Shown here: positions 56,195 to 63,399 of the stretch, one piece after another
Numbering within the stretch: the first letter of the stretch is position 1
How the letters are laid out: the number at the start of each line of letters is the position of its first letter
Assembly: GCA_910577525.1 (NCBI GenBank)
Contig: CAJTLI010000001.1
Coordinates: 1 to 64,000 of the forward strand
Source of the DNA: an uncultured Oscillospiraceae bacterium
GTDB lineage: Bacteria; Bacillota; Clostridia; Oscillospirales; Oscillospiraceae
DNA length: 64,000 nt
Direction: 5' to 3'
Notes under the pieces: generated by a model
Databases searched by the model: none
What the model was told of the DNA's origin: nothing
Seen by the model: the letters and a program-made list of their open reading frames with translations, nothing else
Position numbers and translations under genes: made by a program

Positions 56195-56972
56195 ATGGAT
56201 CATCGACCTGTTCAACATCACCGACCCCAAGCTGGTGAAGGACATCTCCGAGCAGGTGCCCTATCTGCTCAACAACCTGGGCTTTGCCGCCTGGGAGACC
56301 ATCTATTCCACCGTGCTGGCCACCCTGTTCGCCTACCTCATCGGCCTGCCCCTGGGGGTGCTGCTGGTGGCGGGTGCGCCGGACGGCGTGCGGCCCCTGC
56401 CCGGGCCGCTGATGAAGGCCCTCAACGTGGTCATCAATCTGCTGCGCTCGGTGCCCTTTCTCATCCTGATGGTGGTGGTGTTCCCCCTGGCCCGGGTGAT
56501 TGTGGGCACCTCCATCGGCACCAACGCCTCCATCGTCCCCCTGACCATCGCCGCCTTTCCCTTTGTGGCCCGGCTGGTGGAGGGTTCCCTGCGGGAGATG
56601 GACCGGGGGACCGTCGAGGCCGCCCAGGCCATGGGCTGCACCCCCGTTCAGATCATCTGGAAGGTGATTCTGCCCGAGTCCCTGCCCTCCCTGCTCACCG
56701 GCTTTACCACCGCCTTTATCACTATTCTGGGCTACGGAGCCATGTCCGGGGCCATCGGCGGCGGCGGTCTGGGCAATATGGCGCTGAACCGGGGCCATAC
56801 CCGCAACATGCGCATCGTGCTGTACGTGGCGGTGATCGCACTGGTGGTTCTGGTGCAGATATTCCAGTCCATCGGCACCCATTTCGCCACCCGGCTGGAC
56901 AAGCGCCTCACCACCGCCAAGGCCCGCAAGGGCGCGCTCCGCAGCCGGAGCAGGCAGGTGAGAAAGGACTGA
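56187..56972 (+). CDS. metI: Methionine ABC importer permease MetI
   Basis: 261 residues with an extended N-terminus before five helices (about 25-230). Typical MetI elements: ETIYSTVLATLFAYLIGLPL, RSVPFLILMVVVFPLARVIV and the coupling loop EAAQAMGCTPVQIIWKVILP. The C-terminus is long and basic (RLTTAKARKGALRSRSRQVR-like). Translated together with metN. Confidence 0.95.
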   Translation: MAEWIIDLFNITDPKLVKDISEQVPYLLNNLGFAAWETIYSTVLATLFAYLIGLPLGVLLVAGAPDGVRPLPGPLMKALNVVINLLRSVPFLILMVVVFPLARVIVGTSIGTNASIVPLTIAAFPFVARLVEGSLREMDRGTVEAAQAMGCTPVQIIWKVILPESLPSLLTGFTTAFITILGYGAMSGAIGGGGLGNMALNRGHTRNMRIVLYVAVIALVVLVQIFQSIGTHFATRLDKRLTTAKARKGALRSRSRQVRKD

Positions 56973-57065
56973 CGGAGCCCTGGGGCCATGTAGATGCGCC
57001 CTGTTTTTGTGGGAAGGGACGAAGCGGGCCGCTTTGTCCCTTCCTACTCTGTGCAAACTGCCCCA

Positions 57066-57094
57066 TTGACAAACGCGCTTTGTCGCGCTAAACT
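57066..57094 (+). promoter_or_regulatory. Promoter of the metQ T-box transcript
   Basis: TTGACA (57066-57071) and TAAACT (57089-57094), 17 bases apart. Upstream, a 14-bp hairpin (57015-57046, GGAAGGGAC.. with ..GTCCCTTCC) may end metNI. Confidence 0.65.
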
Positions 57095-57189
57095 AAGTAG
57101 CATCAACCAAGTAAGCGAATATGTTTTACAGGTGGCGCTTGGGTTGTTCCGCGCCCGTCCCGAGGGGGCGGGGCATCAAATCAATAACG

Positions 57190-57463
57190 CAAAGGCAATG
57201 ATGGGGAGAGTAAGCGGGGAGATACGGCACAGAGAGCCCGGGCAGCTGGAAACGGGCACGGAAGGCCCCGCCGAACATGGCCTCGGAGCCGCGCGGCTGA
57301 GAGACATCAGGGTCCTTAGGCCGCGACGGGCGCGCCCGTCACAGCGCCAGGGTATGTCAGTACCCGGAAAGGCCCGGCCCCGCGAGGGGCGGGTGAAGCA
57401 AGGTGGTACCACGAAGCGGCCCAGCCGCTCTCGTCCTTGACCGTGTGTCAGGGGCGTTTTTTT
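57190..57463 (+). promoter_or_regulatory. Methionine T-box riboswitch
   Basis: Stem I starts with GATGGGGAGAGTAAGC (about 57198); the specifier loop CCGAACATGG contains ATG (57277-57279), the methionine codon. The T-box is GCAAGGTGGTACCACGAAGC (about 57398-57417). The terminator is CGTCCTTGAC / GTCAGGGGCG (57432-57456) plus seven Ts. Uncharged tRNA-Met would switch on metQ. The 566-base gap between metI and metQ is filled by this leader and its promoter. Confidence 0.92.
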
Positions 57464-57538
57464 GTTCCCCAATTCCGGTGACGCCCGCCAACGCGGCTCA
57501 CATATATCATCCATCGCGAATCAAAAGGAGAGATCACC

Positions 57539-58417
57539 ATGAAAAAGATCAGCAAATTTCTTGCGCTGGGCCTGTCCCTCGCCCTGTCTCTGAGCCTGGC
57601 CGCCTGCGGAAACGGTACCCAGAGCAGCACCCCTCCCGACACCCAGAGCCCCGAAAGCACCCAGCCTGTCGGCGACAGCAAACCCGGCGCCCCCATCGTA
57701 ATCAAGGTGGGCGCCACCCCCGCCCCCCACGCCGCCGTGCTGGAGGTGGTGAAGGAGCTGCTCAAGGAGCAGAACATCGACCTGCAAATCCAGGAGTTCG
57801 ACGACTATATCCTGCCCAACACCGCCGTGGAGGACGGCTCCCTGGACGCCAACTACTTCCAGCACATCACCTATATGAACAACTTCAACGAGGAGAACGG
57901 CACCCATCTGGTGAGCGTGGCCGAGGTGCATTATGAGCCCTTTGCCATCTACGCCGGCAAGACCGCCAGCCTGGACGCGCTGGCCGACGGCGCGGTCATC
58001 GCCGTGCCCAACGACGGCACCAACGAGGCCCGGGCCCTGATGCTGCTGGAGGCCCAGGGGCTCATCAAGCTGCGGGAGGGCGCCGGCCTTGCCGCCACCA
58101 AGGACGACATCGCTGAGAATCCCCACAACTACGAGATTCAGGAGCTCACCGCCAACCTGCTGACCACCACCCTCCAGGATGTGGACATCGCCATCATCAA
58201 CGGCAACTATGCCCTGGGCGCGGGCCTCAGCGAGGACGACGCCCTGGCCTTTGAGGACGCGGCCACCGCCGCGGCCCCCTACGTCAATGTGCTGGCCGTC
58301 AAGGAGGGCCGGGAGGATGATCCCTCCATTCAGGCGCTGGTGAAGGCTCTCCAGTCCGATGAGGTGAAGCAGTTCATGCTGAACGCCTACGGGAACGCGG
58401 TGGTCCCGGCGTTCTAA
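57539..58417 (+). CDS. metQ: Methionine-binding lipoprotein MetQ
   Basis: 292 residues. Signal peptide with lipobox LSLAACG (Cys about 22), then a Ser/Thr/Pro linker and the NlpA-family domain (VIKVGATPAPHAAVLEVVKE, NYFQHITYMNNF, IAVPNDGTNEARALMLLEAQ). It delivers methionine to MetNI, encoded upstream but under a different control. ATG 57539 follows AAAAGGAG. Confidence 0.95.
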   Translation: MKKISKFLALGLSLALSLSLAACGNGTQSSTPPDTQSPESTQPVGDSKPGAPIVIKVGATPAPHAAVLEVVKELLKEQNIDLQIQEFDDYILPNTAVEDGSLDANYFQHITYMNNFNEENGTHLVSVAEVHYEPFAIYAGKTASLDALADGAVIAVPNDGTNEARALMLLEAQGLIKLREGAGLAATKDDIAENPHNYEIQELTANLLTTTLQDVDIAIINGNYALGAGLSEDDALAFEDAATAAAPYVNVLAVKEGREDDPSIQALVKALQSDEVKQFMLNAYGNAVVPAF

Positions 58418-58463
58418 GGAGAAGTGCGGAGCCGTCGTGAGCGGCGCGGATATAATCAAAAAA

Positions 58464-58500
58464 GCGGCGCGTGGTATTGAAACCACGCGCCGCTTTTTTT
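58464..58500 (+). terminator. Terminator of metQ
   Basis: GCGGCGCGTGGT (58464-58475) pairs perfectly with ACCACGCGCCGC (58482-58493), followed by seven Ts. Confidence 0.93.
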
Positions 58501-58515
58501 GTGCCGGAGCGCCTC

Positions 58516-59688
58516 TCACAGGTCCAGCATGACCCGTTCGATGCCGCTCACCGCCTCCTCCACCAGGCCGTCGATGTCCAGAACCTTCTCCGCCTCCTCC
58601 AGCTCCTCCCGCTTGGGCTTGGTCCGGGGGTGCTTGGGGGTGAAGACGGTGCAGCAGTCCTCGTAGGGCAGGATGGAGGTCTCAAAGGTGCCGATTTTCC
58701 GGGAAATGCGGACGATTTCCTCCTTGTCCATCCCCACCAGGGGGCGCAGGACGGGAACGGTGCACACCGCGTCGGTGCAGGCCAGGGCGTCCAGGGTCTG
58801 GCTGGCCACCTGGCCCACCGACTCCCCCGTCACCAGGGCCTGAATCTGGTTTTTCTCCGCCACCCGGCAGGCGATGCGCATCATGAACCGACGCATGAGG
58901 ATGGTGAACAGCTCCTCGGGGCAGGAGCGGCGCAGCTCCTCCTGGATTTTGGTGAAGGGCACCACGTGGACGCACTGCTTGCCCGTGTAGGGCACCAGCA
59001 GGCGGGCCAGGTCCAGCACCTTTTCCTTGGCCTCCGGGGAGGTGTAGGGGTAGGAGTAGTAGTGGATCATGTCCACGATGACCCCCCGCTTGGCGATCAT
59101 CCAGGAGGCCACCGGGGAGTCGATGCCGCCGGACAGCAGGGACAGCGCCCGCCCCCCCATGCCCACGGGCAGACCCCCCGCCCCCGGCTCCGGGTCGGCG
59201 TGGATGTAGGCGTCGAAATCCCGGACCTCCACGTGGACCGTCAGCTCCGGATGGTGCATGTCCGCCGTCAGGTGGGGGTAGCGGTCGTGGAGCTCCCCGC
59301 CCACGTACTGGGACAGCTGAATGGAGCTCATGGGGAAGGTCTTGTCCGCCCGTTTGGACTCCACCTTGAAGGACTTCGCCGCCAGGAGCTTGTCCCCCAG
59401 GTAGTCCGCGGCGCACTGGACGATGGCGTCCTTGTCCTTGGGGCAGGCCCGGGCCCGGCACACCCCCACCGCGCCGAACACCTTGCCCATGGCCTCCCAG
59501 GCCCCCTCGAAATCGGCGTTTTCGTCCAGGGGCTCCACATAGGTGGTGGACTGGCGGGTATAGACCTTGAAGGAGCCGTATTTTTTCAGCCGCCGCTTGG
59601 CGTTGCCCATCATTTTCTCCTCAAAGCCCCGGCGGTTCAGGCCCTTGAGCACCATTTCGCCCTGCTTGAGCAGGATAATCTCACGCAT
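58516..59688 (-). CDS. thiI: tRNA 4-thiouridine synthase ThiI
   Basis: 390 residues, with a ferredoxin-like N-terminus, a THUMP domain (about 60-165) and a PP-loop ATPase domain (SLLSGGIDSPVASWMIAKRG, about 185) that adenylates U8 of tRNA. It is the short form without the rhodanese domain of E. coli; sulfur then usually comes from a partner cysteine desulfurase, not encoded here. ATG 59688 follows AAGGGA. A role in thiamine-thiazole synthesis is also possible. Confidence 0.93.
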   Translation of the reverse strand: MREIILLKQGEMVLKGLNRRGFEEKMMGNAKRRLKKYGSFKVYTRQSTTYVEPLDENADFEGAWEAMGKVFGAVGVCRARACPKDKDAIVQCAADYLGDKLLAAKSFKVESKRADKTFPMSSIQLSQYVGGELHDRYPHLTADMHHPELTVHVEVRDFDAYIHADPEPGAGGLPVGMGGRALSLLSGGIDSPVASWMIAKRGVIVDMIHYYSYPYTSPEAKEKVLDLARLLVPYTGKQCVHVVPFTKIQEELRRSCPEELFTILMRRFMMRIACRVAEKNQIQALVTGESVGQVASQTLDALACTDAVCTVPVLRPLVGMDKEEIVRISRKIGTFETSILPYEDCCTVFTPKHPRTKPKREELEEAEKVLDIDGLVEEAVSGIERVMLDL

Positions 59689-59762
59689 ATGCTTCCCTTG
59701 CTTTCCTCCGTAGTTTAACCCCCCTATTTTACAGGGCGGGACGGCCCGTGTCAAGGGCGTCC

Positions 59763-59791
59763 TTGCCGCGTCCGGGGGGGTGTGGTATAAT
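59763..59791 (+). promoter_or_regulatory. Promoter of the XRE-secreted protein operon
   Basis: TTGCCG (59763-59768) and perfect TATAAT (59786-59791), 17 bases apart. Between it and the first gene lie ATGTAAAC (59829-59836), TTACA (59843-59847) and another ATGTAAAC (59851-59858), candidate sites for the regulator of the operon. Confidence 0.65.
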
Positions 59792-59895
59792 CGAAACAGG
59801 TCGGGGCGGGACGGCCCCCAAATGGATGATGTAAACCAAAAGTTACACCCATGTAAACGAGATGACCATTGCTTTTTTGAAAAGGAGTGCCTACA

Positions 59896-60516
59896 ATGAA
59901 GCTGAAAGACAAGAAAATGACAGACAAGCTGACCGCCCTGCGTGTGGAGTTCGGGCTGACCCAGGCGGAGCTGGCCCGGGCTGTCGGCGTCAGCAGGCAG
60001 ACTGTCTCCAGATGGGAACGGGGTTTCATCGTCCCCTCCACCGCGAATTTGATCTCTCTGGGCTGCCTGTACGGCCTGCCGCTGGACGAGCTGATGAACG
60101 AGGAGCCGGACGGGGAAGAGGAGCCCGCCGCTCCGGAGGCCCTGAAGGCCCCGGAGACGGAGGCGGCGGAAATGGAGGAGCCGGACGGAGAAAAGAAGCC
60201 CGCCGCCCCGGAGGCCCTGAAGGCCCCGGAGGCGGAGACGGCGGAAATGGAGGAGCTGGACGCCACCCCGGTCCCCCGGCGGCCGGTCTTCCGGCGGGTG
60301 TGGGCCGCGGCGCTGGCGGGATGTATTCTGCTGACGGGAATATCCATTGGGATCGCGATTGGCGTTACCGTATTGAAGGAACCGGAGAAGCCCAGCGATA
60401 GTCTCGTTATTATCAGTCAGGATGATCTGGAATGGGAAGATATTGACTTGACAGAAGTAATCAACATGTCAGAGGAAGACAGCGGAATTATATTTACAAA
60501 ATCAGATAAAGAATGA
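59896..60516 (+). CDS. Membrane-spanning XRE regulator with external tail
   Basis: 206 residues. Residues 8-65 are an XRE HTH (TALRVEFGLTQAELARAVGV, SRQTVSRWERG). Residues 69-118 are two 25-residue tandem repeats (EEPDGEEEPAAPEALKAPET), identical in DNA to a large extent (60100-60174, 60175-60249). A membrane helix follows (AAALAGCILLTGISIGIAIG, about 136-157), then an outside tail of about 45 residues with VIISQDDLEWEDIDLTEV. That motif resembles the mature N-terminus of the next gene product (VISLDDLKWEWVDLSTV). Base composition drops sharply to AT-rich near 60380. It looks like a one-component membrane sensor-regulator. Confidence 0.82.
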   Translation: MKLKDKKMTDKLTALRVEFGLTQAELARAVGVSRQTVSRWERGFIVPSTANLISLGCLYGLPLDELMNEEPDGEEEPAAPEALKAPETEAAEMEEPDGEKKPAAPEALKAPEAETAEMEELDATPVPRRPVFRRVWAAALAGCILLTGISIGIAIGVTVLKEPEKPSDSLVIISQDDLEWEDIDLTEVINMSEEDSGIIFTKSDKE

Positions 60517-60532
60517 ATAGAGGAGAATTATA

Positions 60533-60997
60533 ATGAAATTCAAAGAATTTTTATGTGTGCTGTCAGCTTGTATTGTTATGGCCAGTGTTCTCACTCCTGC
60601 CAGTGCGGCAGAAAGCTTCGATGAAAATGTGATTTCGTTAGATGATCTGAAATGGGAATGGGTAGACCTGTCCACGGTGGAGTGCCTGGAGAATAGTACT
60701 GTATCACGGGCACGGGTTCCTGCGGATGGAACTTATTCTGCGCACACTACATATACCCTGGGCCAGCCAGTTTCTTTACAGGCCAACCACATAGTTACTT
60801 TTAATTGTTCCTATTCGCCATTGACAGCCAGTCTGGACTTTGGCGTGATATCTTCCAGCGGCAGATTCTACTATATCAACGTAAAGGAGGGCAGTATCAA
60901 TAAACCTATCAGAATCAGCCAAAGCGGGAGTTATTCGGTGGCGATTAGGAACAATTCTTCGCAGACTGTGCGTGTGGTTGGGTTTGTGAACTATTGA
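60533..60997 (+). CDS. Small secreted protein sharing a motif with the regulator tail
   Basis: 154 residues with a signal peptide (VLSACIVMASVLTPASAA, cleavage near 26). The mature start VISLDDLKWEWVDLSTVE resembles the external tail of the regulator 17 bases upstream. The rest is beta-strand-like (HIVTFNCSYSPLTASLDFGV, SYSVAIRNNSSQTVRVVGFV) and ends VVGFVNY, similar to the ends of the three following proteins. AT-rich codons contrast with the GC-rich neighbours. I do not recognise a family. Confidence 0.75.
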   Translation: MKFKEFLCVLSACIVMASVLTPASAAESFDENVISLDDLKWEWVDLSTVECLENSTVSRARVPADGTYSAHTTYTLGQPVSLQANHIVTFNCSYSPLTASLDFGVISSSGRFYYINVKEGSINKPIRISQSGSYSVAIRNNSSQTVRVVGFVNY

Positions 60998-61039
60998 CCG
61001 TATATTGTCCCACACAATAAAGAAAAGGAGAAAAAACAT

Positions 61040-61489
61040 ATGAAGCTGAAAAAAGTTGTGTCCCTGCTTCTGGCGCTGGTGATGTCCTTCGCGCTGGCCG
61101 CCCCCGCCTTTGCCGCCGAGCCCGACGACGGCAACGAGGGGATCATGCCGCTGGCCCAGGTCTATTCAAAGGAGCCTGTCTCGTGCAGCAGCGGAAACGG
61201 CGTGGGTCCCTTTACCACCACGCCCAGTAACGGGAAATATCTCCAGGTATGGTTCCATAATCAAGGCAGCGCACCCGTCGTAGTTATCCTTACAGATGCC
61301 GCCGGCAACGAGATCACGCACAAGACCTTTGCGGTGGGAGACACAGGTAATTCAATTGTGTATGTCATCCCCACCCCCGACAAGCCGTGCACCTACCGTG
61401 TCCGCTTCGAGTGCCCTCCGAGCGGCGCGTGGATTACTGGCGAAGTGGCTGCAGCCCAGTATACCTATAATCCCAACCCCAACGCCTGA
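61040..61489 (+). CDS. Small secreted protein, EGIMPL family copy 1
   Basis: 149 residues. Signal peptide MKLKKVVSLLLALVMSFALA cleaved near AFA-A, then the shared block DDGNEGIMPL, and a small beta domain with VGPFTTTPSNGKYLQVWFHN and the end AAAQY. It shares signal peptide, EGIMPL block and PFTTTP..G.Y..VWF pattern with the next two genes. Unknown function; secreted or surface-exposed. The ribosome site is AAAGGAG. Confidence 0.78.
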   Translation: MKLKKVVSLLLALVMSFALAAPAFAAEPDDGNEGIMPLAQVYSKEPVSCSSGNGVGPFTTTPSNGKYLQVWFHNQGSAPVVVILTDAAGNEITHKTFAVGDTGNSIVYVIPTPDKPCTYRVRFECPPSGAWITGEVAAAQYTYNPNPNA

Positions 61490-61519
61490 CCCAAACCGGT
61501 CTAGAGGAGTTGTAAAATC

Positions 61520-61942
61520 ATGAAGCTGAAAAAAATGATGTCCCTGCTTCTGGCGCTGGCAATGTCCTTCGCGCTGGCCGTTCCCGCCTTTGCCGCCGGG
61601 CCCGGCGACGGCGACGAGGGGATCATGCCGCTGATGCAGCTCTACCCCAACGACGAAATCAATATCAGAAGCGGCAGCACTGTGGGCCCTGTCACCACTA
61701 CGCCGGGCCAGGGAAACTATGTCCGGGTTTGGTTCCGCAATAATGGCACCGAGTCCGTGGATGTCATACTCGTAGACTGGAACACCCATGCCGTTCTGGG
61801 GACAAAGTCCGTTGGGGCGGGCGCTCAGGAACCGCTTGAGTATACCATCGCCAACCCCAGCCAGCCGCTGTCAGTCGCCGTCCGCTTCAACTCTGCAACC
61901 AGTATGCGGGTCGTAGGCATCGTGGCCATAGCGCAGTATTGA
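61520..61942 (+). CDS. Small secreted protein, EGIMPL family copy 2
   Basis: 140 residues. Near-identical signal peptide to copy 1 at DNA level, then GDGDEGIMPL and VGPVTTTPGQGNYVRVWFRN; ends RVVGIVAIAQY, linking it to the divergent first secreted protein (VVGFVNY). Preceded by AGAGGAG. The intergenic pieces before copies 2 and 3 are also similar, so the array arose by tandem duplication. Confidence 0.78.
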   Translation: MKLKKMMSLLLALAMSFALAVPAFAAGPGDGDEGIMPLMQLYPNDEINIRSGSTVGPVTTTPGQGNYVRVWFRNNGTESVDVILVDWNTHAVLGTKSVGAGAQEPLEYTIANPSQPLSVAVRFNSATSMRVVGIVAIAQY

Positions 61943-61985
61943 TCCCAGCGCCTGACCCAATTCGACCTAAAGGAGCTGTAAAACT

Positions 61986-62435
61986 ATGAGGCTGAAAAAA
62001 ATGATGTCCCTGCTCCTGGCGCTGGCGATGTCCTTTGCGCTGGCCGTTCCCGCCTTTGCCGCCGAGCCCGACGGCGGCAATGAGGGGATCATGCCGCTGA
62101 CGCAGAACCTTATTACAGATGGTAGCGTAGAGACCTCTCAGGGCTACAGCACAAGGCCCTTTACCACTACCCCTGCCAACGGCAAATATATCCGTGTCTG
62201 GTTCCGCAATAATTTGGATAAAGCCGTTGAGGTTATGTTGGTACCTGTGGGTTCGACGGAGCCTGTCGCTCAAGCCACTGCTACAAAGGACAAAGACGGT
62301 GTGATCGTTTTTACCATTCCTACCCCCGACCAACCGTGCTCCTATTTTATCATGGTTGAGGATCTCGCAACCGGGGGAAGGATTAGCGGCCGCTTGTCCG
62401 CAACTCAATATATTGTCAGACCCGCTGATCACTAG
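61986..62435 (+). CDS. Small secreted protein, EGIMPL family copy 3
   Basis: 149 residues. Signal peptide MRLKKMMSLLLALAMSFALA, then DGGNEGIMPL, TRPFTTTPANGKYIRVWFRN and end LSATQY. The central part has diverged more than the ends, suggesting diversification of an exposed face. AAAGGAG ribosome site. Last gene of the operon. Confidence 0.78.
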   Translation: MRLKKMMSLLLALAMSFALAVPAFAAEPDGGNEGIMPLTQNLITDGSVETSQGYSTRPFTTTPANGKYIRVWFRNNLDKAVEVMLVPVGSTEPVAQATATKDKDGVIVFTIPTPDQPCSYFIMVEDLATGGRISGRLSATQYIVRPADH

Positions 62436-62464
62436 ATACAGCAGACGCTTCGCATTGTAAGTAA

Positions 62465-62495
62465 GCAAAGCCGCCCCCGAGGGGGACGGCTTTGC
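62465..62495. terminator. Hairpin ending the secreted-protein operon
   Basis: GCAAAGCCGCCCCC (62465-62478) pairs with GGGGG-A-CGGCTTTGC (62481-62495) with one bulged A. No strong T tract, but it lies between converging genes and can serve both. Confidence 0.6.
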
Positions 62496-62517
62496 CCTCT
62501 GCCGCCGGCTTGTCCGG

Positions 62518-63366
62518 TCAGGCGCTCTGCTTTTTGGTGAGGATGATTTCGCCCTTGGCCCCCTCCAGATCCATGATGATCTCCCCCGCTTCGGGGACGT
62601 GGATATGGCCGGACAAGGGATTTTTTATGCTCACGATGGGGGCGGTGAGGGCGGCCTCCACCTCGGAGCGCTCAAAGGCCAGGTCGGTGTCCGCCATCTC
62701 GCAGTCGATGAGCTTCAGGTTTTTGCAGTAGCACAGGGGCTGGGTGCCGGTGATCTTGCAGTTCTCGAAGGTGACGTTCTCGCTGTACCAGGCCAGATAC
62801 TCCCCCTTCACCACGCTGTCCCGCACCGTGATGTTTTTGGCGTGCCAGAAGGCGTCCTTGGTGTCGAACACGCAGTGCTCAAACACAGAATCGGTGATGT
62901 ACTGGAAGGAGTATTTGCCCTTCATGCGCACGTCCCGGAAGGTCAAATGGCCGGAGCGCATCATAAAGTATTCGCTCTCCACATCGCAGTCCTCCATGGC
63001 GGCGCCCCGTACCGACCAGCCGAACTCGGCGGAGCGGATGTCACAGCCCCGCAGCTTGACGTCCGCGCACTCCCGCAGGGCCTTGATGCCGTGGAGCTTG
63101 GTATTGTTGATCTCCACACCCTCGGAGTACCAGAGGGCGGCACGGCACAGTTCCGTCATCTCGGAGCGTTCGATTTTCAGCCCCGTGTCGTGCCAGAAGG
63201 GGTAGCGGAGGTTGAAAAAGCAGCGGTCCACCGCGATGTCCCGGCCCTCTTTGAAGGCGCTCTCGCCGTCGGCGGGGCCGTCAAAGGCGCAGTCCCGGAC
63301 CAGGATGTCCCGGGCCCCGTAGAGGGCCCGCTCCTCGTCAAAGGTCTTATGTTGAATGGTTGTCAT
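62518..63366 (-). CDS. DUF3737 family beta-helix protein
   Basis: 282 residues made of short repeated strands (DILVRDCAFDGPADGESAFK, KNITVRDSVVKGEYLAWYS, NVTFENCKITGTQPLCYCKN), a right-handed beta-helix like pentapeptide-repeat proteins. It matches DUF3737, common in gut Firmicutes, of unknown function. No signal peptide. The upstream membrane-protein gene in the same direction is 33 bases away, so they may be cotranscribed. Confidence 0.85.
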   Translation of the reverse strand: MTTIQHKTFDEERALYGARDILVRDCAFDGPADGESAFKEGRDIAVDRCFFNLRYPFWHDTGLKIERSEMTELCRAALWYSEGVEINNTKLHGIKALRECADVKLRGCDIRSAEFGWSVRGAAMEDCDVESEYFMMRSGHLTFRDVRMKGKYSFQYITDSVFEHCVFDTKDAFWHAKNITVRDSVVKGEYLAWYSENVTFENCKITGTQPLCYCKNLKLIDCEMADTDLAFERSEVEAALTAPIVSIKNPLSGHIHVPEAGEIIMDLEGAKGEIILTKKQSA

Positions 63367-63399
63367 GATAATACGCTCCTTTTTTCATGACGCGGGAGC

